Source: Microcebus murinus
Taxonomy: Eukaryota > Chordata > Mammalia > Primates > Cheirogaleidae
Length of the DNA stretch: 64,000 bases
Assembly: GCF_040939455.1 (NCBI RefSeq)
Contig: NC_134112.1
Location: forward strand, 23,586,501 to 23,650,500
Direction: 5' to 3'
The translations under genes and the position numbers were made by a program. The notes under the pieces were generated by a model. It worked only from the letters and a program-made list of their open reading frames with translations. It did no database searches and was not told the origin of the DNA. The stretch's first letter is position 1, and the number at the start of each line of letters is the position of its first letter. Below are positions 36,243 to 50,085 of this stretch, piece after piece.

Positions 36243-38896
36243 AAAGAACCACTACAATCAAAGTACAGATGATCCGACAAGATTTGATTTTGAATTATTT
36301 TACTACAGCATTAATTATGTTTTTAATTGTGGAATGCCTTTTCTACTAATTAAGGGCTAGTTCCTCCATCAAGAGTGGGGCAGTTGTGTTTCCTCTGGTG
36401 CAGAGCACACCAACTTTGGCAGGGGGCTGTTTGTTTGAGTAGTTCTGATGACATTCAGCTTCTTCATCTCCTTAGCACAAGGGCATACGCCCTATGCTTC
36501 TGACTGCAGTTTACTTGCCTAAGCCACAGGAACTAACCAAATAGGGTTGACATTGTGCGGGAGATGACAGGGCGTGGAGAGAAGCCGAAGGTCTGGCTCC
36601 TACCCTCAAAAAAAATTGTCGAGTTGGAGGAATAAAAATTGCTTGCACTGCAGCTTAATAATCAAAGTGGCATGAGTGTCAAATTAGTGGAAGGGACAAA
36701 AAGTGGGTGTCAGAGGAGACAGAGCCTGACAGCATCTGGGGTGTCCAGGTAGGCAAGTCTTAGCCAGGGGGTTTTCAGCTGGTCTCAACAGAGAGTTCGA
36801 GGAAGACACATTCCAAGTTGCTAACAAGGCTCAGAGATCTGGTCTAGAGGACAAGGAGAGCTTTTTGGGAGATGTCCCTTTCTTCTCTTCCTCTGTTCAT
36901 TGCAAGACTCATTATTTACTAAAAGTGAGCCTGAGTGTTTATTACCTATCTAGGTCTGCCTTTCTAACCCAAAGCAGGGCATGGGTTTGTTTGTTCAATT
37001 TCATGTGTAAAAAGGAAATCATGGACACTGCCACTAATAACTGATGGCAGTCAAGGTAGCCAGGCCTGGACAAAGGAGTCAGCATAATTTAGAAAAAAAC
37101 ATTATTTGTGCCATAAGAATACTCATTTTCCTCCCTTCTCCTTTATCAAAGAAGGGTTATGCAGAAACAAATATTAATAGTTCCAGTTAATAAATATCCC
37201 AGGGTAACAAGTCCAGTGTGCCCTTTTCTTTAATTTTTAAACTGTGGACTTCCTTTGTATCTACCCACCCTGCTTTCCTTTCCCCTGAAACAGAGCTGGA
37301 CTTGGCAGGCTGTGTTCCAAGACAGTACCCTTTACTCTTCTTCCAGGAAAGAACTTTTCAAATAAGGTCCTAAATGCTCATACAGTATTAGTGAGCACAT
37401 ATACACCTACACATGGTTGATACATGCCAACTCCTGACATGGGAATTTTCAGAAGCACACCAAAGTCTCTGTTTGATTTAAATTTATTTTTAATCACATA
37501 AAATCCAATTTGGAAAATTGATGCATGGGATTTTCTGAGTCACCAGAAGCTCTTTATAAGATTGCAAATGCATCAAGAAGGAAGAAATCTGGCTTGGCCT
37601 GGCCGGTACTTCACAACAACGGTAAAAATGGTCAATTTCTTCAGTTTAAGACAAATGAGATGAGTCCTAAAATCTATAAAAATATGCTATTAAATCCTAA
37701 CATAAAGTTGAAATACATTTGATATAGCTGAGTCATGAGGAAGAATTTGGGGGGGATAATAACCACCATTTTGAAATAATTTTAACTTTCTTTTTCAGTC
37801 TTATTTAATTATCCAAGTAATAGCTAATAATCTGGATTATGTTAATTAATTATAATGGTGATCTTTACCCTTTACACTCATTTTTGTTGTTGTTGTTTTT
37901 GGCAATACACTAGGACATTTTCTAATTCCTTAAAGAGTTTCTGAAAGCAATAATAAACGTAATTTGAATTTGTTTCATGCTCATGCTCTTTATTATTTAT
38001 ATGCCTATGGAAATCATTCTTGTATCTGTAAATGAATTTTTTGAAGAAAGGCATTAAGATTTTTATTAGCTCTAACTAGTGTCTTATCTCCAGCATAATC
38101 AGGAATCACAGATTTACAACAATAATCAGTTCTGATGATAATTGAATCAGATCTCAAAATGGGGATGTGAGGAGTAATTTTTCATCCCTACCTATTTGAT
38201 GTGCCAAAGTCCTTAAAATGTTATTTGGTCTCTTTCTATGCACAAGTGATCCTCTGCTTTTAAGTCAAATGCTATTGCCTTGTCACTGGTGGACGTAACA
38301 TGACATAACTTTTTACTAATTGTGCATTAAATTACAAAGTACAACTAGAAAACTCTGTGTACATGAAGATGTTTTTCAAGTTACTACAAGTTCCTAGTAT
38401 TTTCTTATGAATTTTGTTGTTTCCTGTTCTTTCCATGGGAAGCTCAGGTAGGTTCTGTACTATGCCTGTGCCATCTTTCACACGATAATGTGCAAACCGT
38501 ATGGAAACATCAACAAACAATATGGAGAATATCAATAAACAGTTCTCCATCAGGGGATTGTCCCACAAATCAGAGTGTATTCATATGACAACATGTCATT
38601 CAACTAGAGAAATCATGTTTTCAAAGAATATTTACGTATAGACTAAAGACCAAAAGAAAATATTCTATCGACGATGGTCATCTCTGAGTAACTGGGTTAT
38701 AGGTTACTTACTTTTCTTTATTTTTATTTTCTTCTATCTTTTTTAGGCATTTCTTAAAAATTGTTTTTGTAATTAACCTTATGTCTTTCAATCAGAAAAA
38801 ATAAATATTATAATTTTTAAAATTCATCAAATATCAAAAAAGTTCAAAAGAAACATTGTGAAGGTTTATATTTATGCAATTAAAAAAAAGCCTCCA

Positions 38897-39236
38897 GGCC
38901 GGGCGCTGTGGCTCACGCCTGTAATCCTAGCTCTTGGGAGGCCGAGGCGGGCGGATTGCTCAAGGTCAGGAGTTCAAAACCAGCCTGAGCAAGAGCAAGA
39001 CCCCGTCTCTACTATAAATAGAAAGAAATTAATTGGCCAACTGCTATATATATAAAAAATTAGCCGGGCATGGTGGCGCATGCCTGTAGTCCCAGCTACT
39101 CGGGAGGCTGAGGCAGAAGGATCACTCAAGCCCAGGAGTTTGAGGTTGCTGTGAGCTAGGCTGACGCCACGGCACTCACTCTAGCCTGGACAACAAAGTG
39201 AGACTCTGTCTCAAAAAAAAAAAAAAAAAAAAAAAA
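38897..39236 (+). mobile_element. Full-length lemur-type Alu SINE with TSD and poly(A)
   Basis: The dimeric Alu starts GGCCGGGCGCTGTGGCTCAC. Its left arm ends in CCCCGTCTCTACTATAAATA, the linker carries AAATTAATTGGCCAACTGCT, and the right arm carries GGCTGACGCCACGGCACTC and ends AGACTCTGTCTC with an A24 tail (39213-39236). The flank AAAAAAAAGCCTCCA at 38882-38896 recurs after the tail, ending at 39243. The A box and B box of the 7SL-derived promoter region are present but I cannot judge activity. Low divergence suggests a fairly young insertion. Confidence 0.96.
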
Positions 39237-39783
39237 GCCTCCAAAACAATGATGATTCACAAGTCCCAGAGCTTTTGATAGGCAAACATCTGGATGGCAG
39301 ATTCATTTATTCTTGCTCTGATTGTTTCATGGTGGTGTTTGCAGGACTTCTCACTGTCTTATTTTTTCTTTTCATTCAGATATGAACCAGCTATCTTGTT
39401 ACTGCAATGTGGTTACATAAAAGTTCTATATTTTTAAACAAGGTGGTATTTTCTACAAATCTTTTCATACCAGAGCCATTCAAATTTGGTAGATAAAATA
39501 AACTTGGGATGGAAATTACTATAAGGATTTTCCTTACAATGAAACCATACCAAACTGAGGTTAATATATAAATGAAACCTGGAATAAGGCTATTTTGTTC
39601 ACAAAATGAAAGGGCAAGTATGAAATTGTTAGAGAAATATAAGCACTGTATAGTGGCACATTAGGAAATAATAAAGTGAGTTCAGAAATTGTTTTAAAAT
39701 TCAAAACATTAAATTAGGGACTACAATGATGACAATTAAGCTAGAAATGTCTTTGGAGTGTTGAGCTACTTATAAAAATCTAT

Positions 39784-40426
39784 ATAAAGTGATACAACCA
39801 CTTTGAAAAACAATTTGGCAGGTCCTCAAAAAAATTAAACATTGTTACCAGATGACCCAGTAATTTTACTCCTAGACATATGCCCAATAGAGTTAAAAAA
39901 CACTGTCCACACCAATACTTGTACACAAAGGTTTATAGCAGAGTTATTCATAACAATCAAAAAGCGGAAACAAGCCAAATGTCCATAAATTGATGAATGG
40001 ATAAAGTGTGGCATAGCCATAAAATGGAATATTACTTGACAATAAAAAGGAATGAAATATTGACATGTTACAACATAGATGAATCTTGAAAACATTATGT
40101 AAGTTAAAAAGGCAGTCACAAAAGGCCACATATGATATGATCCCATTTATATGAAATGTCCAGAAAAGGCAATCCATAGAGACAGAAAGTAGATCAGTGG
40201 TTGCCAGGGGGCTGGCAAGGGGGTCAGGATGTGTGACTGCTCACAGATGAGGGATTCTTTTGGAGGTAATGAAAATGTTCTGAAATTAGATAGTGTTAAT
40301 GGTGGCACCACTCTATAAACATACTAAAAACCAGTGAATTGTGCACTTTAAAAGAGTGACTTTTATGGATGATATGTGAATTATAGTTCAGTTATTAAAA
40401 AGTTTTTTGTAAAAAAAATTCTACTA
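39784..40426 (+). mobile_element. Old LINE-1 (L1M-type) 3' end
   Basis: It starts in the ORF2 tail region (GTGATACAACCACTTTGAAA, CTCCTAGACATATGCCCAAT, ACAAGCCAAATGTCCATAAA) and continues through TTGAATCTTGAAAACATTAT-like text, CATTTATATGAAATGTCCAG, CAGTGGTTGCCAGGGGGCTG, GAAAATGTTCTGAAATTAG and TTATGGATGATATGTGAATT to a T/A-rich end. ORF2 remnants are full of stops. Confidence 0.9.
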
Positions 40427-40929
40427 TTGCCTTATCTTACAAGATATAGTTCCTCTAAATAAAAAGCAGAAATAATATGATTTACAAATTTTTTTCAATG
40501 AAGTTTCAAGTTCTGGACTAAAAAATTCAAAGTTTTATGAATATGTTTCAGTAAAAATACAGTGATAAAAAAAAATTCTACTCTCCTCTAGTGAGAATGG
40601 TTTTAACATAGCACTGCTTTTAAAAAAAATTGCACTGCTTAACTTCCTAGTCAAAGGAACCACAAAATCTAATTCTATATCAGATGTTGATCTGCTGTGC
40701 TCATGGGACAATTAGACTGCACTGGTTTCGACATTTGTAAAAAGGCGGTAATACTTGCTCATTCTCTTGCAAGGATTTAATTCAAAAGAACAAAGGTGTA
40801 TGGAGCACCTACTGGAAAAACAGGACTGTGATAGACAGAGAGTAAAAAATATATAGGTAAATGACCTATCTGTGATACAATGTAGCAAGTGTCATAACAG
40901 TGATTTAAACATTGTGTGAGATCAAATGA

Positions 40930-41310
40930 AAACACCTTAAATGTGCACCAAGAGAATGATCAATAAATTTTAATGTAGCGGTGAGAATGAATGAACTAAC
41001 AAAAATTAACACAATAAATCTAATAAACATAAACGTGAACCAAAAAAATACCACTCAAGTTTTGGGAGACTGCACACAACATAAAACCATTTATAGAAAG
41101 CTTAGAGAAACGACAGAACACTATATATTGTTAAGGGATACATAGATATATCATAACATATTATGATAAGACAGGAATGATAAATACCAAAAGCAGATAG
41201 TGGTCATCTAGTCCTCAGGAGGCTTGTGTACTATCAGTGGTGGGTAAATGGATGTTAATTACATTATTTCTTATATAGTTTTATATGTCTTAAGTGCTGC
41301 ATGATAATTT
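40930..41310 (+). mobile_element. Old LINE-1 (L1M-type) fragment
   Basis: AAAACCATTTATAGAAAGCT, CAGAACACTATATATTGTTA, AGGGATACATAGATATAT, GACAGGAATGATAAATACCA and AGATAGTGGTCATCTAG follow an old L1 3' region in order. Diverged. Confidence 0.6.
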
Positions 41311-41394
41311 TTAAAAATTGGATTAGAGAAAAATTCATAGGTCAAATTTCTGTTGGGTGAGGAAGGGTATAAGGGAAAATTTCTAGCAAGACAT

Positions 41395-41485
41395 GTTTGA
41401 GCTGAGCCTAAAAATCTCAAGATTTCAACAGGCAGAGAGGAAGGAGACAGTATCGTGGGCAAAAGGAATAGTGTAAGCAAAGAAA
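41395..41485 (-). repeat. L2-like fragment
   Basis: TTTGAGCTGAGCCTAAAAAT and GGCAGAGAGGAAGG with AAAAGGAATAGTGTAAGCAA resemble the reverse of an internal L2 segment. Weak. Confidence 0.4.
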
Positions 41486-42580
41486 AAACAAGGTTTTAGC
41501 ATTAGGAACCACAAGGTTTCTTTAAGCCACAAAAGCATTTTAGGTTTCAGCTTCTTATAGATTTTTGAAATGCAAAACACAAAGGATGAGGAAATTTTTA
41601 TGAATCATAGCGCTGAAAGCCTGATACATTGAAAACAAAACTTAACCAGAATCTCAAACTGCAGTTTGGAGAGTCGCGAACTTGTTTCTTCTTTTTAAGA
41701 GTGAGAACAAATTGGGAACCCTGGAATATACCACTTGGGATATGGCGGGAGAATAATTTTATCCACAAGTATTAAGTTGTTGCCTGAGGACAGCTGAGTA
41801 AACAGTTTGCTGAAGTCCGTTTGAGGACTGCCAGCTAGTTACACCCATAATTTCATCTCTATTAACAAAAACAACTCATACTGTCGCAGTGCCCTGCTTT
41901 GGCTACCCCGTGGTTTGCAGTATTTGAATTATGGAGTGTCACTTGAGTAACATTCTATAGCAGTGGGGGCTGTGTTTTGATGTCCTTTCATTACCCACCC
42001 CCACTCTGCTGATTTATGGCATACCATGCAGAGACCTAAATCAAAACTAGAAAATACGTGTGAAATAATGCAAAACAGAGTCGAAGGGCTGGCAATTCTG
42101 TAATTATACCTAAAGGGAAAATAATTATGTAATACCATATGGCAACAGTAAGTCTCGGAATAACAAATGCCCATACTGTAAGTGTAGAATTCTGGGAAGA
42201 GCACGAAGGGTCTTTGAAGAGAAGCCGAGGAAAAGTTTGCCTTTTAAAAGGACTCAGAGACAACTTTGTGAATGATATTTGGCCTTTGATAATACTGTTT
42301 ATAGCCCAGGAAATGAAAGCCGGAGTGAGTGAAGTGGCGTGGCCATGACAAATGAATGGGGAAAAAGGGACAAGACGTGAGTTATTTATTGTTTCTGCTC
42401 AGTCTAGATTCCTACCTGTAGTAGCCATTGGTTTCGCCCACCAGTTGAAATCCTGGAAATGTGAAAGCAACTTATTGATAGAAAACAGAAAACTCTCCAA
42501 GTCTTAACAGCAACTACAAAATAGAAGCTAGGTCAACATAGGAAACAACTCATACTGGTGACCTTTGGGTTCAAAAAAGG

Positions 42581-42603
42581 AAAAAAAAAAAAAAAAAAAA
42601 AAA
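42581..42603 (+). repeat. Poly(A) run
   Basis: A run of over 20 A without a recognisable SINE or LINE before it. Likely unstable in length. Confidence 0.9.
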
Positions 42604-43014
42604 GATGAAAGAATTGCTCAGTAGTCCAGAATATGAAACTCTCCTCTATAAGTCTATCAGTTAATGAACAAACTCTACATAGAGGGAAATATGAGAAAAA
42701 TGACCTGGGCAATATGCCAGCTTAAATCTTCATGTTGGAAAACAACCTTCCATCCCCCTCGACATTATAAAGTCCTGGCATGGGAACTGAAATGAAAGAT
42801 GCTAGGAAAAGATTAGGTGACTAAGGCTCTTACTGGCCAACTTCCCTCATTAAAAATTAGTCCTGAATTTAAGTGTTCCCTAAGTCCTTCGAGTCACTCA
42901 CCTGGTTCGAGCCATAGTGGGGGCTGGCCTGAAATTGTGTGAGCCTGGGAAACATGAGTGACAATTAAAACCACTCCATATAGGAAAATCAAGGAAAGAC
43001 ATATTTCTTTAAGA

Positions 43015-43238
43015 CAGGGGTTGGCAAACTATGGCTTTGGGCTAAATCCAGCTAGCTGTCTGTTTTTGTAAATAAAGTTTTATTGGAAGCCAGCCATGCC
43101 CATTCATTCAGGTACCGTGTATGGCTGCTTTTGGGATACAATAGTAGGCTTGAGTAATTGTTACAGACACCATATGACCCACAAAACCTATAATATTGAT
43201 TATCTGGCCCTTTTCAGAAAAATTTTGCCCACTTCTGC
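43015..43238 (+). repeat. MER58-type hAT-Charlie DNA transposon
   Basis: CAGGGGTTGGCAAACTATGG, TGTTTTTGTAAATAAAGTTT, TATTGGAAGCCAGCCATGCC, CATTCATTCAGGTACCGTGT, ATCTGGCCCTTTTCAGAAAA and a final TTGCCCACTTCTG cover the whole roughly 224-bp element in its plus orientation. The inverted terminal repeats are recognisable. Confidence 0.88.
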
Positions 43239-43644
43239 TTTAACATACCATTTATCTGGAATAGCTTCAGTTGTTAAAAACTTTAAAGTAATAATTTATA
43301 AGAATAGCTCTCTAACTGGACACAACTTTTAGGTAATTATGCTTAAGTTTTAGAGCTGAAAACTACTTCCTTGGGTTCTTAATGGTTATTTTCCATTCCT
43401 AATGAAGGGTAAATATATTATATATTCAGTCCTTACTTTTTTTTTTTTTTTGCCCTGCATGAAAAAACGTGACAGTAGAGTTATATAGAGGCTAATATAG
43501 TCAACAGTCCTAAGGTGATTTTTTTTGGAAACCAAGCTATTTAAGAAAGTATTAATTTAAAAATAAGTATTAAATAGGAAATGTTGAATGGAGGCTTAAA
43601 GGAGGAATTTACACACTTGAAGATAATAGTAACAATTTCTAAAG

Positions 43645-43820
43645 CTTTTAAAAGCACTGCCTTATAATAGCTCGTTTAATCCTTATGCTAACCCATGCAT
43701 TAGATATCATGGAACCCATTTTATAACAATGCACTTGAGATCCAGAAAGTTAAGAAAGCTACCTATGATCGCCGACTAGCAAAAGTGGTAAATCAGAGCC
43801 AGAGCACAAGTGTCACCTTA
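43645..43820 (-). repeat. MIR SINE, reverse orientation
   Basis: AGCTCGTTTAATCCTTATGC, CCCATTTTATAACAATGCAC, TTGAGATCCAGAAAGTTAAG and AAATCAGAGCCAGAG align in order with a reverse MIR. Confidence 0.65.
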
Positions 43821-45114
43821 AATCCAAAAACACTTCCTATGCTCCACCCCAACCCACCCAATCCACCCCCCAACCCGTTACCCTGGATGAGAGAAGGAGG
43901 ACTTGCTCAGGAAAGCTGAGCTTCCCTATCCTAACCCTGAGTGAGCCTGGACAAATCTCTCTGGGTGTCATTAATCCAAAAAGGAGTGCTAGTGTTCTAG
44001 AAAGTCTTTACTGCTTTGCTCTGTGAAACCTATAATTGAGAATTTTACTATATTTAGCTTGAAAATGTCTTTAAAAGAGAATTTACCTTCCTGTGTTTCC
44101 CTTGTCATAACAATTCTGGCTCATTTCTTTGCAAGTCTTTGGCAGAATGAAGCAGAAGCTTCATGGGGGAGGAAGTTCTGGGTGGGCACACCTGCCCCCA
44201 CCTCTCTTCCCATTCTGCTGCCCCTAAGGAGCTGGTGAGGTTTCTGAGACCCCTCGGCTCACAGCCTTTTTTTGGGAGTTGGGTTCCCCATTTCCCTGGC
44301 CCTCGTGGTCACCCTGCCCTCGACTCTCAGTTTTGCCCTGAGCAGTCGTCCTCAGTCAGCTGAGTCACACCATGGCCCTCTTTACTCTTTCGCCCCAGCT
44401 CCCAGAGCTTTTTGGCTACTACCTGAATGTTCTTTAAACCTGAGCCCAGAGTTCCCAAGTGTCTAGCCGTCTGAAGTGGGGTCTCTTTAAAGACAGACTC
44501 TGCCAAATTCAGGAAATGCCACCAGCGTCTGCTCTCTGAGGAAGTGGATTTTGTAAGTGAAACTATCCTATGTCCCTTAACGTCTGGGCCAGGCAGCCAA
44601 GGTAGGTGGCTGGCCGAGAAAGTGGGCACATTTTGGAGAATGACAACTGCTCACTGCTGTCTAGTTTTTACCAGGCCAGGAAGAAGAAGGTGACTTTCCC
44701 CTCATGAGAAATTTATTGCCAGGGAAAAATAGAGACTCACAGACCAGCCATGCGGAGGAGGGCTGGGCTGCTCTCTGACTCCACGGAGCACATTTACTAA
44801 ACTTTTTTGTAAATGACCAAAGAAAAAAAAGTTACAAACAAGAAAAATGTCTTCTCCTGAGAGATTGGGCCCCACCCTCTCACCCACACACAGGGAACTA
44901 TAAATTAGATATTACAGGCACAGCAAATTGGCAGCCAATGCTTTAAACATTATGAAGTGCCAGATCTGGGCCTCAATACAGATACCTTTTTGTTTTAGGC
45001 ACTCACCATTTAAAAATACACTTAGAAGTTTCTGGAAGGTATAGGGATATAAAAGAAATGTCCACACAGAGATTGTATGATATGAGAAGGGTTGGCCTGT
45101 TGCTCACAGATACT

Positions 45115-45255
45115 GGGAGCCTGGTAAGAACCATTTCATGTATTCCCACAACTCTCTGAGGTAGGTGTCAATATCTTCTTATTTAAGGTAAAGAGGAGCC
45201 CTAATTAAAGGAAGAACTCACCCAGGCTCACCTGTGAGCCCCATGCCTGCCTCAG
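45115..45255 (-). repeat. MIR-like SINE, reverse orientation, degenerate
   Basis: TTTCATGTATTCCCACAACT and CTGAGGTAGGTGTCAATATC are the reverse MIR core; the rest is eroded. Confidence 0.5.
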
Positions 45256-45593
45256 GCAGAGTCCAGAAGACAACTATGAAACACATTTGATAAAATCTCC
45301 CTATTCTAAGGCGACTTCCTTGACAAGGGAACAAAAACTGACTATGAATATTTCCCTTGAAAAGTCCTAGGAATATGACCATGGAATTTTAAGCCTTGTA
45401 TTTCTCTCGTAAAGAAAGTCATTTTTTCTTTCTGCTTACAGAACCATTGGGGCTTCAGAGACCAGTTCATCTAAACCCCCTCCAGAGCAAAGAAGGAAAC
45501 TGAGGCATTGAGATGTAGAATGATTTACTCAATAGAAACTAATGGGTGGAAAAGCTCTTTCTTTTGGTCCTACTACTATGCCATACTTAAAAA

Positions 45594-45932
45594 AAAATTT
45601 CTTCCAGCTTTATTAAGGTATAATTGACAAATAAAATTGTATGATTTTACAATGTACATGATGATTCGATATACATATATTTTGTAAGATGATTACCATA
45701 ATCAACTTAGTTAACACACCTACCACCTTACCTAGTTACCCTTTTTCTGTTTTGTTTTGTTTCATGATGAGAACATTTAAGCAAATTTCAAGTATACACT
45801 TGAGTATTGTTAACTATAGTGACCACACTATATATGAGATCTGAATCTATTCATCTCATAGCTGGAGGTTTGTACCCTTTGATCAACATCTTCTCTATTT
45901 CCCCAGCCCCCTGACCCTAGTAACCATCACAC
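45594..45932 (-). mobile_element. LINE-1 (L1MA/L1MB-type) 3' UTR, reverse orientation
   Basis: Read on plus: CTTCCAGCTTTATTAAGGTA, TAATTGACAAATAAAATTGT, ACAATGTACATGATGATTCG, GTTAACACACCTACCACC, AGTATACACTTGAGTATTGT TAACTATAGTGACC (shown split) and GGTTTGTACCCTTTGATCAA. This is the reverse complement of the 3' end of mammalian-wide L1MA/MB elements. Confidence 0.88.
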
Positions 45933-46857
45933 ATATATCTTTTTTAACGTAAGACACAACACCTGAGTTAGTAAGCAAAAGAAAAAAAAGTACTGCTGGT
46001 GTTACTACTGAAAATTTAAGGACCATTCTCACTTTGTGTTCACTGTCAAAAACCATCAGTAGATTATCAATTCATAGCATCATCATTAATGTGACTGTCT
46101 TTGCCATAATTGGGTTTTCTTTCCTCTTCCTTACTTATTTTCCTGGTCATGAAAACCAAAACAGTAATTGCACTGATGAATGAAAAATGAATCATGATGT
46201 CAGATCCAAATGTGCCTACTCATATTTAAAAAAATATTTCCATTCTTTCTCCTTCTTGTATTTTATTCAGGAGAGTTGGCTAATGAAAAAAAAATGTTCT
46301 TAGGCAGGACTACAAGAGAATGTGTAAATGCTCTGGGTTTTGTTGTTTCTCTTTTCCTACCCCAACTTTGGTGGTGGGATTAAATTTACTAGTAACCAGA
46401 AGCAGATGCTCTAGTATAACAGGTTTCCATAGACGATCAAGGAAGCTCACAATGAGCTTGCGCGGCAAAGTAGCCACAGTTCTGCTCTGGAAGGCGGAAC
46501 AGACCAAGCCCTATCAGAGTAGCTCACCCTGGACACAGTTGTACAGAACTAAGGGGCCTACTGCCAAGAACTCTCCAATGACCCTACTCATCTTTTACAT
46601 CTGATCTCAATTTCCAGCTTCCTGGATGGTCCTATTGAATCAAATAATGGATCTCTTCATTTTGGCCGTGGTCATATGCCAAATGTCCCCATGAGGACAA
46701 GAAATTACATTTCATTCAGGTACCCAAAGAGCCTTCCCTGGTCCTTCTTGATAAGGAGTTAACTCTGAATCCTGATTCTATCCACTTAAATGTACAGTCA
46801 ATAAAATGTTTCATAGCTTCAACAAGACATATACACCTTGGGGCTCTAGCACATGTT

Positions 46858-47125
46858 TTTATTAAAAAATTTTAATTTTAAAAACCATTTTATTGTTATT
46901 TTTAGTTGACACATAATAATTGTATGTATTAATGGGGTATAGTATATTTTAATACATGTATACTATGTGTAATCAAATTAGAGTAATTGGCATATCCCTT
47001 ATTTCAAACATTTATCATTTCTTTGTGTTGCGACAATTCAGAATCCACTGTTCAAGCTATTTGAAATATCCAACAAAGTGTTTATTATAGTCACCCGATA
47101 GTGCAACAGAATACTGTCTAGGACA
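46858..47125 (-). mobile_element. LINE-1 3' region, reverse orientation
   Basis: TTAGTTGACACATAATAATT, GGGGTATAGTATATTTTAAT, ACATGTATACTATGTGTAAT, AAACATTTATCATTTCTTTG and TATAGTCACCCGATAGTGC are the reverse complement of an L1 3' end related to, but not the same as, the element at 45594. Confidence 0.82.
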
Positions 47126-49879
47126 TGTTTTTTACATGCACAGGAGGTTCATAAGCAAACAAGGTATCCACTGAATGAGCTATAGCTGCAGGCCTGGTCA
47201 AAACATGACTAATTTATCAATGTTGAGTTACAATAAAAGAAAAAGAAAAAAAGAAGACAAATGTCATATTTTTACTATTTCCCCAATTCTTTGTATGTTA
47301 ATGCTTTATCATTTGGACCCAAAGTGGATGTGTTCTCTTTAGTGTAGCAGAGGACTGAGTTTACATCCAAGGATACATGGCAAGAGGTCGGTGCTCACTC
47401 ATCTGTAGGATGGAGTCTTCTCCTGAAGAATGAGAAAGGTCCTGCTTTGCCCAAGGGGCTGCCTGAGGAGAGAGCTGAAACTGAAGGAAAGCTACCTTCA
47501 GTGAAAGCTGCTCAACTTAGATCTTATCACTGGTTGAAACCACCACCTTCTGGGAAGATGGCCAACATCGTGAACTCATTTGGGTAGGAGGATGGTGGGG
47601 CTAGATTAGACTCATGACCAAATTTCAGTGTGTGGGGCCCTCTTGACACTTGTCAGGAAGTGAGTGCTTAAAACCTTAACTTATTCACAGAACCAGAACT
47701 AGAACTAGAGCACCTATGCAAGGATTCCTCCCCCCTAACACATCCACAGTATCCTCACAGGCTGACATTTTGTCCTCTGACCCAGAAAGGGAAAGTTCAC
47801 TGACCATACAGCAACTCATTCTGCCCTGAGGTAAGATCTGTTTTTCTGAGGTGCTCCCTCCTTTCCTACACTGCAGATTTTCAAATGTGTGAAAGTATTT
47901 GTTTCACCTCAGATTAGATATCGGGGTTTCTTCACCCCTTCTTCATGCAGCATGGTTTCCAGATTCTTTACTCATTTTGGGATAAAGAGAAAAGTTCCCC
48001 CAAGAACTTCATCTCACTTCTACATTCATGAGAAGACTAAAGCCTTCAATGACCACTGTCACCTCCTTGAAACTTCTCTATCTGCAAACCCTCTTACTTC
48101 CCCCAGGAGTCTCTTGGTTCACTAGCCTGCCCTCTCTTAATCCTGAGGAAAGGGAAGAAGGTCCCTGGCTCGCACACGGCACTTCATCCCCTCCTGGTCC
48201 CCCTGCCCCCAGTCTGAAATATTCTACCTCAGACTATAAGGACTTTTGAACTGTTTTTCCAAAAGACCTTTCTTCGAATTTTAATTTTTTTCTTTTTACC
48301 ATGAAATTAAAACTTTATTGTATTTGTAGGACCTGAATGGACACAAAATCCCTTAAGCAGAGATTAAATTTTAGGTGGGTCATGGGAAGGATTGATCTTT
48401 AGGGAACTACTTTTAGGTTGAAGAGGCTTTAGGCAAAACAGGCTGCTTTTCTTCCCTCCAGTTTGAGGCTTGGAAACAGGGGCTGGATGGATACAGATGC
48501 TTTACGACTTAATAATTTTGAAAGTAACTTTCTTTTATGTGGAAAAAGCCACAGAAATAAAATTGAGGGTGGTAGAAAGGGTGTGTGCCAATTCGCAGTG
48601 GGCCTCTCCTGCCCCACCCCCACCCCATGTTAAAGGTTAAAAATGCTCATCAGTCTATGCCAATATCTGCCCTGATTCATCCTGGAAACTATGAGTCTTC
48701 AGGGCCATGTTGGGCTGAATGGTTATTTTGCAACATCTCTAATCAGAACCACTGCCAAGTTCAAAATAAACCCGGGTTTATGAAGATATTTACTAATAGG
48801 AAGATTCCTGAAAGGACAATACAAAGCTCAAGCAAAGAAAATAATGTCATAAATATGTCAACCCAAGAAGGGCTGGCTAACACATCTCACAATTCTTTTC
48901 TTCTTTCTCACTCTCTCTTAGATGTTCTTTCTGACTAGTCAGTGACACTCTGCCTGTAGCCCAGTCTGGTACACATGATCACAATGAAAATAAGTGAAAA
49001 ATAAAAACAAATACATACACAGATCGGGGCAGCAAGAATAAAAAATGGACTAAGTTATTTGGGTACATAAATTGTGAATGAAGTCATTTTGATTTTGTAA
49101 AAATTGAGTCATGACATGAAGACAAAACACAGAGTGCTGAGCAATTCTCCTCCCAGAATTTTCCTCCTAGGATGCAGTTTAAAACTTAAGTGCTTATTCC
49201 TACTCTTTGTTAAAATAAGCACACAAACAAAAGAAGCAGAACTTGACATCAGTATAGAAATGATGTTTAGTGCCCAGTTCTGGGTTTGAGCCGAAGTGCA
49301 GATGACTTGTACTTACATCCTGTTTTACAGAAGTTCAAAGTATATATCATCCTGTCCCCAAGAGTTATCTTGTAAATAGAACCTCCCTGCTGAAGAGGTG
49401 GGGTCCTCTCTACATTTTCCAGTGGAGACTAGTGGATGAAGGGACCAGGAAGTCAGGAGAGGTTACCAAGTCTGGCGGGCCTGGAAACCTGAGGGTGTTT
49501 TCCTCAAGATGGTTTCAGGTACCCACAAAGGCCATTCTGGTCTCCATCCCAGCAAGCTGCCACAGCCTGAAGGGAAAACTTGCCATTCCCACCCCTGGGT
49601 GCTCCGGTGTGGGCTACAGATTAATTCATTCAACTTTTCCTGCCCTTTCCCAAGGCAGTTAGACAACAATTAGACGGGGTTTGAGAGGTCTGTTTAAATT
49701 TCTTACCAAGAACCAAGGGAGGAATTTAACAAAAATCCTGGGATACGAAGCATGACTTTTTCTTCTTTTCCCCCCACACTATTTTTTTATTTCTTATTTA
49801 TCCAGCCAAACTGGTTTTTAAGTAACTTCGAAGAGATGGGATATAACATAAAGAAAATAAGCATAGTGGCTAATCTAAT

Positions 49880-50085
49880 ACATATGTTATGAATTCCCAT
49901 TATGCACTAGGTATGTGCTAAGGAATATATAAATATTATCTCATTTATTTTTTTATTTGGTGTGTATTAGGACTTCCGCTTTACACTCTGGAAAACTGCA
50001 GCTCCAAGAGGTCTAGGTAACTTGTCCAAGGTGTTAGACTCACGCTAGTCTGATTTCAAAGCCCTCGCTTTTTCCTGCTATACCT
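49880..50085 (-). repeat. MIR SINE, reverse orientation
   Basis: ATTATGCACTAGGTATGTGC, TAAATATTATCTCATTTATT, CTCTGGAAAACTGCAGCTCC, AGAGGTCTAGGTAACTTGTC and CAAGGTGTTAGACTCACGCT keep reverse-MIR order. Confidence 0.65.
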
